Positions 6,668 through 14,282 of a DNA stretch of 15,955 nt are shown here, piece after piece. The DNA comes from Alphaproteobacteria bacterium. Lineage in GTDB: Bacteria; Pseudomonadota; Alphaproteobacteria; Micavibrionales; Micavibrionaceae. Numbering within the stretch: the first letter of the stretch is position 1; the number at the start of each line of letters is the position of its first letter. Under the pieces are notes generated by a model that saw only the letters and a program-made list of their open reading frames with translations, was not told where the DNA came from and made no database searches. The stretch lies in contig JAUILO010000046.1 in the NCBI GenBank assembly GCA_030432775.1, forward strand, positions 1 to 15,955. The letters run 5' to 3'. Made by a program: the position numbers and the translations under genes.

Positions 6668-6684
6668 AGTGCGGTAATTCTACA
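6660..6684. promoter_or_regulatory. 8-base inverted repeat over the icd -10 box, possible operator
   Basis: TGTAGAAT (6660-6667) and ATTCTACA (6677-6684) are perfect inverted copies with a 9-base spacer, so the half-site centres are 17 bases apart. A second inverted repeat, AATGTG-TTT-CACATT (6684-6698), abuts it. The position over the -10 box and start site fits a repressor site. The regulator is not identifiable here. Confidence 0.45.
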
Positions 6685-6727
6685 ATGTGTTTCACATTCA
6701 TTTCACTATTTATAAGGAGTATCCAGA

Positions 6728-8179
6728 ATGACTCAAAATACGCCAATTACAGTTGCGCGCGGTGATGGTATAGGTCCGGAAATCATGGACGAGACGTTGC
6801 GTATTTTGGATGCTGCGTCTGCAAGGCTTGATATTTCCGAAATTACAATCGGCAAAGCCGTTTATGAAAGCGGACAATCAGATAGCGGTATTACGGATGC
6901 TTCATGGGATGAATTGCTTCGCACACGTATCTTTTTGAAGGCGCCGATTACAACGCCGCAAGGTGGCGGGTTTAAAAGCCTGAATGTGACAGTGCGTAAA
7001 ACATTAGGACTTTTTGCCAATGTGCGCCCATGTGTGTCTTACCACCCGAGCATTGAAACAGATCATCCGGGTATGGATTTGGTTATTGTTCGTGAAAACG
7101 AAGAAGATTTATATGGCGGGATTGAGTATCGCCAGTCGCAAGACGTGATGGCCGCGCTTAAGTTGATTAGCCGTCCGGGCACCGAGCGCATTGTTCGCTA
7201 TGCCTTTGAATATGCACGCGCTAATGGTCGGAAAAAGGTCACATGTATGACCAAAGACAACATCATGAAGCTTTCCGATGGTTTGTTCCATAGTGTTTTT
7301 GATGAAATTGGCGCTGAATATCCGGATATTGAACAAAACCACATGATTATTGATATTGGCGCGGCCAAGGTGGCTTCTGCACCGCATATTTTTGACGTGA
7401 TTGTTCTGCCGAACTTATATGGTGATATTGTTTCCGATATTGCTGCCGAGGTGACTGGTTCTGTCGGGCTTGGCGGTTCTTGTAACATTGGCCAGGATTT
7501 CGGCATGTTCGAAGCGGTTCACGGCAGCGCGCCTGATATTGCCGGTCAGGGTATTGCCAATCCGTCTGGTTTGTTGCTGGGCGCTGTGATGATGTTAACG
7601 CATATTGGTCAGAATGATGTGGCCGAGAAAATTCATAATGGCTGGCTGAAGACAATCGAAGATGGTTTTCATACCGGTGAAATTTACCGTGAAGGTGTCA
7701 GTACACATAAAGTCGGCACGAAAGAATTTGGCGATGCTGTAATCGAGCGTCTTGGCGCAAAACCTGAAATACTGAAGCCTGTTGTTTATGAAGGGGCGAG
7801 CGAAGGCGGAATTAAGCTTCCGCCACTTAAAATACGCCCCCCCCAAAAAACCGAACGTGTCGGTGTTGATATTGGTCTGAACTGGTCAGGATCACCGGAT
7901 GATCTTGCCGCCAAGGTTCTTGAATGTGTGAATGATAATCTGGAATTATCGATGATTTCAAATCGTGGTGTAAAGGTTTGGCCGGAAGGCAAGCCGGATA
8001 CGTTTTGCGCGGATAACTGGCGCTTGAGATTTTTGGGCAAGGATGGATCGACCGTTCTCACCTCGCAAGTCGTGGCCTTGATGGATCGCATGAACCAGAA
8101 TGATTTGAACTTTACCAAATCTGTTATGTTGAATACATTTGACGGTGTTAAAGGTTTTTCAGCAGCACAAGGTGAGTAG
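6728..8179 (+). CDS. icd: Isocitrate dehydrogenase with C-terminal extension (alphaproteobacterial type)
   Basis: Oxidatively decarboxylates isocitrate to 2-oxoglutarate in the TCA cycle. At 483 residues it has the length of the Rickettsia enzyme and, like Thermus IDH, carries an extra C-terminal domain (about 380-483) beyond the catalytic core. Core motifs are ARGDGIGPEI (10-19), GGGFKSLNVTVRKTLGLFANVRP with the substrate-binding Ser and Arg residues (near 78-100), VRENEEDLYGG (near 120-130), the metal and substrate region LPNLYGDIVSD, and VHGSAPDIAGQGIANP. I cannot settle NAD versus NADP. AAGGAG lies 8 bases before ATG 6728. The codons at the junction of the two domains contain a run of eight C and six A (7837-7850). 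The next gene follows after only three bases. Confidence 0.95.
   Translation: MTQNTPITVARGDGIGPEIMDETLRILDAASARLDISEITIGKAVYESGQSDSGITDASWDELLRTRIFLKAPITTPQGGGFKSLNVTVRKTLGLFANVRPCVSYHPSIETDHPGMDLVIVRENEEDLYGGIEYRQSQDVMAALKLISRPGTERIVRYAFEYARANGRKKVTCMTKDNIMKLSDGLFHSVFDEIGAEYPDIEQNHMIIDIGAAKVASAPHIFDVIVLPNLYGDIVSDIAAEVTGSVGLGGSCNIGQDFGMFEAVHGSAPDIAGQGIANPSGLLLGAVMMLTHIGQNDVAEKIHNGWLKTIEDGFHTGEIYREGVSTHKVGTKEFGDAVIERLGAKPEILKPVVYEGASEGGIKLPPLKIRPPQKTERVGVDIGLNWSGSPDDLAAKVLECVNDNLELSMISNRGVKVWPEGKPDTFCADNWRLRFLGKDGSTVLTSQVVALMDRMNQNDLNFTKSVMLNTFDGVKGFSAAQGE
7837..7850 (+). repeat. C8A6 homopolymer tract inside icd
   Basis: Eight C followed by six A encode part of Arg370 to Thr375, in the linker between the catalytic core and the C-terminal domain. 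Gain or loss of one base would lead to a stop codon within about 15 codons, leaving a protein of some 380 residues. Confidence 0.9.
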
Positions 8180-8182
8180 GTT

Positions 8183-8833
8183 TTGAAATCACACCTATTG
8201 ATTACGGTTTTTGTAACAGCGTATATGCTTTGCTTTTGCGTGGGTAATATGGCGGTTGCCAAAGATGCTGTAAAAACCTATCCGAGGGTAGAATATAAGA
8301 AACTGCCGCAGTTCAAACATATTGATAAACAGATCGATAGCCTGCTTTTTGGTTTGATCGTAGAAGTAAACCCGAAATTTGATCCGTACGGGAACGAGAT
8401 CCGCCGTTTTATGGTTGATGCCGGTAACGGGGGGATTGTGACCAATGTGAAAGAGCGCGAAGATCAATATAATAACGTATTGGTGGCGCAGCAGGTATTG
8501 CGGAACTGGCGAAAAGATATGGGTAAGCGTATTGCTGAAATTGAACGACGTATTTCAAGAGAGCCAGTTTATGCAGATGAGCTGCGTTCACAATTGATTG
8601 ATATGTTGCCGGATATTGATCGCTTTTTTTCGGTAACAGAAAAATGGCTGGACGCCAATCTTGATTTGATCGAGTTTCTGCGTTTAACTGGCGGAAAATA
8701 TAGCGCAAAAGCTAATCCTGATTATTTATCGGATCAGGAAAGCCGGGATACGTTCCAGAAATTAATTCTTCGCCGGAATAAATACCGCGATGCCATTCGG
8801 CAATACCCGTCTTTTCGATATATGGAGTATTAA
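8183..8833 (+). CDS. Unknown predicted exported protein, 216 residues
   Basis: I do not recognise the family. The start is TTG at 8183, three bases after the icd stop; AAGGTGAG just upstream within icd supplies the ribosome-binding site, so it is probably co-transcribed with icd. Residues 1-26 form a signal peptide (MKS, hydrophobic core, NMAVA before KDAVK). The mature part is highly charged and mostly helical, with a likely coiled coil at about 105-150 (LRNWRKDMGKRIAEIERRIS and DRFFSVTEKWLDAN) and many Arg, Tyr and Asp in the tail. It has no cysteine after the signal and no catalytic motif that I can name. A periplasmic structural or binding protein is possible. It ends 26 bases before the convergent folD stop. 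Confidence 0.75.
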   Translation: MKSHLLITVFVTAYMLCFCVGNMAVAKDAVKTYPRVEYKKLPQFKHIDKQIDSLLFGLIVEVNPKFDPYGNEIRRFMVDAGNGGIVTNVKEREDQYNNVLVAQQVLRNWRKDMGKRIAEIERRISREPVYADELRSQLIDMLPDIDRFFSVTEKWLDANLDLIEFLRLTGGKYSAKANPDYLSDQESRDTFQKLILRRNKYRDAIRQYPSFRYMEY

Positions 8834-8859
8834 ACGCGGACTGTTCGGGGCAGCTATAT

Positions 8860-9756
8860 TTATCTGTTTTGAATACGTGCGGCTTTGACGGTATTTTGCA
8901 ATAAACATGCAATTGTCATAGGGCCGACACCGCCCGGTACGGGCGTGATGGCTTTTGCTTTTGGTGCAACGGCATCAAAATCAACATCACCGCATAACTT
9001 GCCGTTTTCTTGTCTGTTAATGCCAACATCAATGATAATCGCGCCATCTTTTACCCAGTCCGCTTTGACCATTTTCGGGCGACCAACGGCCGCAACAAGA
9101 ATATCGGCCTGTTTACAGATATCTTCGATGTTCTTGGTTCTGGAGTGACATGTTGTCACTGTACAATTGGCTTGCAGTAATAATTGCGCCATAGGCTTTC
9201 CGAATAAAAGTGATCGACCAATAACAACGGCATGCAAACCGGTCAGGTCTTGCTGAACACTATGTATAAGGTGCAGCGAGCCTTGCGGTGTACATGGAGC
9301 CATTGCGCCATCAAGTTCGGCAACAAGTTTTCCGACATTCATCGGGTGTAAGCCGTCAACATCCTTTTCCGGCGCGATATGCGGCAGAATATTATCAGCA
9401 TCAAGATCACCTGGAAGCGGCAGTTGTAGTAAGATGCCATGCACAGATGGGTCGTTATTCAGGTTTTTGATTAAAGCGATAATGGCTTGCTCAGTCGTAT
9501 CGGCAGGAAGCTTATGTTCAAAACTTGTAATTCCTGTGCTTTCACATGCCTTGATTTTATTACCGACATAGACCTGACTGGCAGGGTCTTCGCCAACTAA
9601 AATAACGCTAAGGCCAGGCTGTATGCCTTGTGAATTTAGATTTTGTACATCTTTGGCGATTTGCTCGCGTAATATAGCGGCTTGCGCTTTGCCATCAATC
9701 AAATTGTTTGCTGTCATCTTGCTGTCTTCTGTTGTTACGGCTTTAAATCCGGCCAT
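8860..9756 (-). CDS. folD: Bifunctional methylenetetrahydrofolate dehydrogenase / methenyltetrahydrofolate cyclohydrolase
   Basis: Interconverts 5,10-methylene-, 5,10-methenyl- and 10-formyl-tetrahydrofolate with NADP in the cytoplasm, supplying one-carbon units. From ATG 9756 it has 298 residues. It carries the catalytic YVGNK (Tyr and Lys of the YxxxK motif), VDGLHPMNVGKL, PCTPQG, the nucleotide-binding GRSLLFGKPMAQLL (GRSxxxGxP), ADILVAAVGRP and the closing ITPVPGGVGPMTIACLL. ATG 9756 lies 15 bases after the yggT stop, with TAGGAG overlapping that stop. ATG 9717 would give 285 residues, the common family length, but has a weaker ribosome-binding site. It is the second gene of a yggT-folD operon and converges on the unknown exported-protein gene. 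Confidence 0.96.
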   Translation of the reverse strand: MAGFKAVTTEDSKMTANNLIDGKAQAAILREQIAKDVQNLNSQGIQPGLSVILVGEDPASQVYVGNKIKACESTGITSFEHKLPADTTEQAIIALIKNLNNDPSVHGILLQLPLPGDLDADNILPHIAPEKDVDGLHPMNVGKLVAELDGAMAPCTPQGSLHLIHSVQQDLTGLHAVVIGRSLLFGKPMAQLLLQANCTVTTCHSRTKNIEDICKQADILVAAVGRPKMVKADWVKDGAIIIDVGINRQENGKLCGDVDFDAVAPKAKAITPVPGGVGPMTIACLLQNTVKAARIQNR

Positions 9757-9771
9757 TTTATATCTTCACTC

Positions 9772-10074
9772 CTACATCATAACGATAGAAGGGCCGTGGA
9801 AGAACATTTTTACGACGAGTTCTTTAGCGAGAAATATCGCAAATACGACGATAATCGGTGTAATATCAATGCCGCCAATCGGTGGAACATACTTACGCAG
9901 GGGTTTGAACACAGGATCTGTCGCTTTTGCGAGCAATCTCAGTAAGTTTTTAGCTTGTTCTGATTTTGCATTGATAACCTCAAAAGCCATTAGCCAGCTA
10001 ATAACAACACTCAATACGATGATCCATAAATAAATATCAAGCGCAAAAAGCAGCAATTTTCCGAGCATTGTCAT
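9772..10074 (-). CDS. YggT family membrane protein
   Basis: A 100-residue protein with two membrane segments (about 8-31 and 72-91) flanking a short polar part with DPVFKPLRKYVPPIGGIDITPI, the YggT signature. It has one repeat, where the E. coli protein has two. The family is widespread and membrane-embedded, and its molecular role is not settled; links to osmotic tolerance and to cell division or envelope functions have been reported. The start at 10074 has AAGGGAA 8 bases upstream; the Met at residue 3 is an alternative. The stop codon overlaps the ribosome-binding site of folD, so the two are coupled. It diverges from the HExxH gene across a 130-base promoter region. Confidence 0.88.
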   Translation of the reverse strand: MTMLGKLLLFALDIYLWIIVLSVVISWLMAFEVINAKSEQAKNLLRLLAKATDPVFKPLRKYVPPIGGIDITPIIVVFAIFLAKELVVKMFFHGPSIVMM

Positions 10075-10150
10075 GTGATGTTCCCTTCGTCATCTGCATC
10101 AAAATATATTTATTAGAGTAAGTTAGTGGTATCATAGAAGAAACCGACTG

Positions 10151-10178
10151 TTAACATTATTATGTGATTATATATAAA
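10151..10178 (+). promoter_or_regulatory. Candidate promoter of the HExxH protein gene
   Basis: TTAACA (10151-10156) and TATAAA (10173-10178) are 16 bases apart. The start of transcription would be near 10185, with AAAGG at 10191-10195 serving ATG 10205. Confidence 0.5.
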
Positions 10179-10204
10179 GGATAACGGAGTAAAGGCTATT
10201 TTAT

Positions 10205-10891
10205 ATGATTAATGCCATTGCAAATGAATCTCTTGCGATTTTAGTAGCCACAACGATTAATTGTTCGGGGTCTTCCACGCCGCCACATATTACGATTAAT
10301 CCGTATAGTGATGATATTGTATATGAATATGCCTATACATCGGCGCAGCTCGGTCAAAAGGAATCGGATACCATCAGTCCTTACGGGGTGAATGTTGATA
10401 CCGCCACTGGCGGTTTGCGTGAGGATAGGCCGGAAATTTCAATGGAGGTGCATTGGAAAACAATGACATTCCGCAATGGTTCGTCTTGTATCTGGTATGA
10501 TAACATAAAGGTCAATATTCATTTGCAGCCAAAGATATATATAGCAAAAGAGTTTCAATATAGCCCCTGTAAAGAAGCAATTATGAAACACGAGCTTAAA
10601 CATGTGCAGGTTGACCGGGATGTAATGAATAAATACGCTAAGCTAATCGGAAAATCGGTGCAAACTGCGGTGAATGGTTTTGATGAAAAAGGGCCATATA
10701 AAACCTATCAGCTTCAAGGTGCGCAGGAAAAGATGGCCAATCATGTCAGAGAGGCTGTTATGGCCTATCAGCAGCCGTTAAATGAAGAAATGCACCGTTT
10801 GCAATCAAAGGTGGACTCGCTACAGGAATATCAGGCCGTCAACCCGTATTGTGAAAAGGCAATGCAAAGTCTGCAGCGCTATAAACGCTAG
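10205..10891 (+). CDS. Unknown protein with HExxH metallopeptidase-like motif, 228 residues
   Basis: The protein contains HELKHVQVDRD (129-139), which fits the zinc-binding HExxH of metallopeptidases with an acidic residue nearby. Just before it are SSCIWYDNIKVNIHLQPKIYIA (the Cys is residue 95) and SPCKEAIMK (Cys122). The cysteines suggest a disulfide and thus an exported protein, and the first 20 residues are mildly hydrophobic (SLAILVATTINC), but they form no clean signal peptide or lipobox. A Cys at about 219 lies near the C-terminus. Similar uncharacterised alphaproteobacterial proteins come to mind, but I cannot name the family with confidence. ATG 10205 has AAAGG 9 bases upstream. The gene has its own promoter and terminator and is flanked by housekeeping genes. 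Confidence 0.75.
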   Translation: MINAIANESLAILVATTINCSGSSTPPHITINPYSDDIVYEYAYTSAQLGQKESDTISPYGVNVDTATGGLREDRPEISMEVHWKTMTFRNGSSCIWYDNIKVNIHLQPKIYIAKEFQYSPCKEAIMKHELKHVQVDRDVMNKYAKLIGKSVQTAVNGFDEKGPYKTYQLQGAQEKMANHVREAVMAYQQPLNEEMHRLQSKVDSLQEYQAVNPYCEKAMQSLQRYKR

Positions 10892-10926
10892 CAACGGGAT
10901 ATGAAATATATGGGGTTGCTTTTTTT
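10890..10926 (+). terminator. Rho-independent terminator of the HExxH gene
   Basis: AGCAAC (10890-10895, overlapping the stop codon) pairs with GTTGCT (10915-10920); inside, ATAT-GAA-ATAT can extend the stem. A run of T follows to 10926. Confidence 0.7.
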
Positions 10927-11025
10927 CAAGCAAAAACAATTTTGTTAAAAACACTGGGTAGAAATTATTTTTATCAGAGTGTTTGTATGGTAGTATTTTA
11001 GCCGTAATATAATGAAATATATGGG
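10901..11025. repeat. 14-base direct repeat between the HExxH gene and acnA
   Basis: ATGAAATATATGGG occurs at 10901-10914 (inside the terminator loop) and again at 11012-11025 (just after the probable acnA -10 box), 111 bases apart. Both copies are followed by GTT or TT and, a few bases on, a T-run. Confidence 0.7.
10983..11013 (+). promoter_or_regulatory. Possible promoter of acnA
   Basis: TATAAT at 11008-11013 is a consensus -10 box. The best -35 is TTGTAT at 10983-10988, a 19-base spacing, which is long. A TTGACT at 11029-11034 would place its -10 box on the ribosome-binding site and is less likely. The leader would be about 50 bases. Confidence 0.4.
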
Positions 11026-11072
11026 TTATTGACTTTTTTAAAACTTAAATCAGCAAGGGAACAAAACGTATC

Positions 11073-13757
11073 ATGACACACACAGGACAGGATACTCTTA
11101 AAACACGCCGCACACTTGAAGTGAACGGGAAGACATATGATTATTTTAGCCTGAAAGAGGCTGAAAAGCAGCTTGGCGATATATCAAAGCTTCCTTTTAC
11201 AATGAAGATCCTTCTTGAAAATCTGCTTCGTTATGAAGATGGCGGTTCGGTTACTGTTGAAGATATCAAAGCGATTAAAGCATGGATGGATGGCGGGCGA
11301 GTTGATCATGAGATTGCGTTTCGTCCATCCCGCGTGTTGATGCAGGATTTTACCGGTGTCCCTGCCGTTGTGGATTTGGCAGCTATGCGTGAGGCAATGA
11401 AGGCTTTGGGCGGTAATGTACAGCAGATTAACCCGTTAAGTGCGGTGGATCTTGTGATTGATCACTCGGTTATGGTTGATGAATTTGGTTCTGCGCGTTC
11501 GTTCCAGATGAATGTGGAGCGTGAGTTCGAACGTAACGGCGAGCGTTATGCTTTCTTGCGCTGGGGGCAGGATGCTTTCAAGAATTTCCGTGTTGTTCCG
11601 CCCGGGACCGGTATTTGTCACCAGGTGAACCTTGAATATCTTGGGCAGACTGTATGGGTCGAAGAAGACGAAAATACAGGGAATATGGTGGCATATCCTG
11701 ACTCTGTTGTGGGTACAGATTCCCACACAACAATGATTAACGGTCTGGCTGTACTGGGCTGGGGTGTGGGCGGTATCGAGGCTGAGGCTGCGATGCTTGG
11801 TCAGCCTGTATCGATGATGATACCCGAGGTTGTCGGTTTCAAATTGACTGGCGCGCTTAAAGAAGGAGCAACCGCAACTGATTTGGTGCTAACCGTTACA
11901 AAAATGCTTCGTGATAAAGGCGTGGTTGGTAAATTTGTCGAGTTTTATGGCGATGGTCTGGATCATATGACTTTGCCGGATCGTGCGACGTTGAGTAATA
12001 TGGCTCCGGAATTTGGTAGTACTTGTGGTTTCTTCCCTGTTGATGCGGAAACTGTGCGTTATCTGGAGTTCACAGGCCGTGATGATGACCGCGTGGCATT
12101 GGTAGAAGCGTATTCAAAAGAACAAGGTCTATGGCGTGAATCCGGGCATGAGCCAATTTTCACAGATACGCTCTCTCTTGATTTGGGTGATGTTGTGCCG
12201 TCAATTGCCGGTCCGAAACGCCCGCAAGATAAAATTGCTCTATCTGAAGCTGCTGCGTCTTTCGTAGCACTTGATACAGAAGATAAAGACATTCCGGTTG
12301 ATGGTACTGATTATTCCTTAAGCCAAGGTGATGTTGTAATTGCCGCTATTACAAGCTGTACAAATACATCAAACCCCTCAGTGATGCTTGCAGCCGGTAT
12401 TGTGGCACGTAAAGCGCGCGAAAAAGGCATGCAGGTCAAGCCATGGGTGAAGACGTCTCTTGCTCCTGGATCACAGGTCGTGACGGATTATCTGGCAAAA
12501 GCCGATCTTCAGGATGATCTGGACGCGCTGGGTTTTAACCTTGTTGGTTATGGCTGTACAACCTGTATCGGTAATTCCGGACCACTACCGGAAAACATCC
12601 AGCACGCTATCGAAGAAGGTGATTTGACCGTTTGTGGTGTGTTATCAGGCAATCGTAACTTTGAAGGCCGTATTAGCCCGCATGTGCGCGCGAACTACCT
12701 TGCTTCTCCGCCGCTTGTGGTCGCATATGCGCTGGCTGGTTCACTTAAAATTGATATCTACAAAGATGCTATCGGTCAGGATAAAGACGGTAACGATGTG
12801 TATCTGAAGGATATTTGGCCAAGTTCTGCGGAAATTAAGGAGTTTATCGCAAAATCCATTACTCCTGCGATGTATAAAGATAGATACAGCAATGTGTTTG
12901 TCGGTACGGAAGAATGGCAAGGCATTAGCGGTGATGAATCCGGCGCAACATATAGCTGGGATGCGAAATCTACCTATGTGAAAAACCCGCCATATTTTGA
13001 AGAAATGTCGGAAACACCAAAGCCAACCAGCGATGTAAAATTTGCGTATTGTCTGGCTTTACTTGGCGATTCCGTCACAACCGATCATATCTCTCCTGCG
13101 GGGGCAATTAAGCAGGATTCTCCTGCCGGGTCTTACCTGATTCAGGAAGGTGTTCAGGTGAAGGATTTTAATTCATATGGTTCTCGCCGTGGTAATCATG
13201 AAGTTATGATGCGTGGTACTTTTGCCAATATTCGTATTCGTAATGAAATGCTGGATAATGTTGAAGGTGGATACACTGTTCATATTCCAACTGGCGAACA
13301 AATGTCTATCTATGATGCTGCTATGCGCTATCAGGCTGATGATAAGCCTTTGGTGGTAATCGCCGGTAAAGAATATGGCACTGGTTCATCGCGTGACTGG
13401 GCGGCAAAAGGCACGCGTCTTTTAGGCGTAAGTGCTGTGATTGCCGAGAGTTTCGAGCGCATCCACAGATCTAATCTTATTGGCATGGGTGTTCTGCCGT
13501 TACAGTTCAAAGATGGCCATACACGCTTGACATTGGGGTTAACAGGTAAAGAAAGCTTCAGCATTACAGGTATCGAGGAGAACCTTGCGCCTCAAAAAGA
13601 TCTGACTTTACGCATTACCCGTGAAGATGGCAGTAGCGAAGAAGTTCCGGTTCTTTGCCGTGTCGATACAGATGACGAGATGGCTTATTACAAGAATGAA
13701 GGCATTCTGCACTACGTTCTTCGTCAGATGGCTGAAAAAGCAAAGAAAGCGGCGTAA
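11073..13757 (+). CDS. acnA: Aconitate hydratase A
   Basis: Isomerises citrate to isocitrate through cis-aconitate in the TCA cycle, using a [4Fe-4S] cluster. At 894 residues it is the standard length of the AcnA/IRP1 class. Cluster ligands are Cys429 (TSCTNTSNP), Cys495 and Cys498 (GCTTCIGNSGP). Other signatures are VGTDSHTTMINGLAVLGWGVGG near 210-231 and the C-terminal swivel-domain GKEYGTGSSRDWAAKGT with the substrate-binding Ser and Arg. ATG 11073 is preceded by AAGGGA with a 12-base spacer. It is transcribed alone between two terminators. The open cluster makes this enzyme sensitive to oxidants and iron supply. Confidence 0.98.
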   Translation: MTHTGQDTLKTRRTLEVNGKTYDYFSLKEAEKQLGDISKLPFTMKILLENLLRYEDGGSVTVEDIKAIKAWMDGGRVDHEIAFRPSRVLMQDFTGVPAVVDLAAMREAMKALGGNVQQINPLSAVDLVIDHSVMVDEFGSARSFQMNVEREFERNGERYAFLRWGQDAFKNFRVVPPGTGICHQVNLEYLGQTVWVEEDENTGNMVAYPDSVVGTDSHTTMINGLAVLGWGVGGIEAEAAMLGQPVSMMIPEVVGFKLTGALKEGATATDLVLTVTKMLRDKGVVGKFVEFYGDGLDHMTLPDRATLSNMAPEFGSTCGFFPVDAETVRYLEFTGRDDDRVALVEAYSKEQGLWRESGHEPIFTDTLSLDLGDVVPSIAGPKRPQDKIALSEAAASFVALDTEDKDIPVDGTDYSLSQGDVVIAAITSCTNTSNPSVMLAAGIVARKAREKGMQVKPWVKTSLAPGSQVVTDYLAKADLQDDLDALGFNLVGYGCTTCIGNSGPLPENIQHAIEEGDLTVCGVLSGNRNFEGRISPHVRANYLASPPLVVAYALAGSLKIDIYKDAIGQDKDGNDVYLKDIWPSSAEIKEFIAKSITPAMYKDRYSNVFVGTEEWQGISGDESGATYSWDAKSTYVKNPPYFEEMSETPKPTSDVKFAYCLALLGDSVTTDHISPAGAIKQDSPAGSYLIQEGVQVKDFNSYGSRRGNHEVMMRGTFANIRIRNEMLDNVEGGYTVHIPTGEQMSIYDAAMRYQADDKPLVVIAGKEYGTGSSRDWAAKGTRLLGVSAVIAESFERIHRSNLIGMGVLPLQFKDGHTRLTLGLTGKESFSITGIEENLAPQKDLTLRITREDGSSEEVPVLCRVDTDDEMAYYKNEGILHYVLRQMAEKAKKAA

Positions 13758-13807
13758 TATGACGTCACTATTGGCTGTTCTATAGACAGCTATACAATTA
13801 AATTGCC

Positions 13808-13851
13808 AAACACGGTGTGGTCTTAAATGCGGCTATGCCGTGTTTTTCTTT
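13808..13851 (+). terminator. Rho-independent terminator of acnA
   Basis: AAACACGG (13808-13815) and CCGTGTTT (13838-13845) form an 8-base-pair stem, followed by TTCTTTTT. It lies 50 bases after the acnA stop and insulates acnA from the arsenic operon. Confidence 0.8.
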
Positions 13852-13877
13852 TTACCTGAAGCGTCGATGTTCAAAAT

Positions 13878-13892
13878 ATTATTGACAATAAT
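13878..13892. promoter_or_regulatory. Palindrome over the ars -35 box, candidate ArsR operator
   Basis: ATTATTG-A-CAATAAT is a perfect 7-base inverted repeat with one central base, and it contains the -35 hexamer TTGACA. AT-rich imperfect palindromes at this position are typical binding sites of ArsR/SmtB repressors, which here would autoregulate the operon. Confidence 0.5.
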
Positions 13893-13908
13893 TAAATGCG
13901 TCTATAAT
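13882..13908 (+). promoter_or_regulatory. Promoter of the arsenic operon
   Basis: Consensus TTGACA (13882-13887) and TATAAT (13903-13908) hexamers are 15 bases apart, slightly short. Transcription should start near 13915, within a few bases of the arsR start codon at 13918, so the arsR message is likely leaderless. Confidence 0.7.
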
Positions 13909-13917
13909 TCTAGATAT

Positions 13918-14268
13918 ATGGACACAAAAAAAGCAATAATCATGTTTAATTCACTATCCCAGGAAACTCGTCTGGGAGCGTTTCGTTTACTAGTCAAGGC
14001 AGGACCGCAAGGGCTTGCTGCCGGTGTGCTAAGCGAAGATCTGAGAGTGCCGCATAATACGTTGTCTTTTCATTTAAATCATTTATCAAATGCCGGAATT
14101 GTCACCTCACGTCGCGAAGGTCGATCTGTGATTTATTCGGCCAATTTTGATGTTGTGCGCGATTTGATTGGTTTTATGGTTAAGGATTGTTGCAGCGTAG
14201 AATTCGCGAGTATTCGTGAGGATAAGGAAAATGGCTGCTCGATTATTGAGCTGAGCAAATGTTGTTAA
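13918..14268 (+). CDS. arsR: ArsR-family arsenic-responsive repressor
   Basis: A winged-helix repressor of 116 residues that should bind the operon promoter and leave it on binding arsenite. NSLSQETRLGAFRLL (11-25) and the recognition helix region VPHNTLSFHLNHLSNAGIV (44-62), followed by the wing with REGRSVIY, are the standard fold. The metalloid ligands are not the ELCVCDL type of plasmid ArsR; instead there are Cys91-Cys92 (KDCC), Cys107 and a terminal Cys115-Cys116, resembling the C-terminal DCC type common in alphaproteobacteria. ATG 13918 is chosen because the family motif begins directly after it and the promoter lies immediately upstream; longer starts back to 13840 would overlap the promoter and the acnA terminator. 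No ribosome-binding site is present, consistent with a leaderless message. Confidence 0.9.
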   Translation: MDTKKAIIMFNSLSQETRLGAFRLLVKAGPQGLAAGVLSEDLRVPHNTLSFHLNHLSNAGIVTSRREGRSVIYSANFDVVRDLIGFMVKDCCSVEFASIREDKENGCSIIELSKCC

Positions 14269-14282
14269 AGAAAGGATGTGGC

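Noticed and set aside
7109..7655. Several antisense open frames of about 90-100 codons within icd
   Set aside because: The strand opposite a well-conserved enzyme gene; they lack ribosome-binding sites and credible composition.
7786..8262. 158-codon minus-strand open frame across the icd end and the next gene
   Set aside because: Antisense to icd coding sequence conserved in the family and without a start signal.
8834..8859. Possible bidirectional terminator between the exported-protein gene and folD
   Set aside because: Only a three-base CTG/CAG stem is present, without a T-run; not supportable.
9623..10033. 136-codon plus-strand open frame across folD and yggT
   Set aside because: Antisense to two securely identified, translationally coupled genes.
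13840..13917. Upstream extension of arsR to ATG 13840
   Set aside because: The extra 26 codons overlap the acnA terminator, the TTGACA/TATAAT promoter and the operator palindrome.
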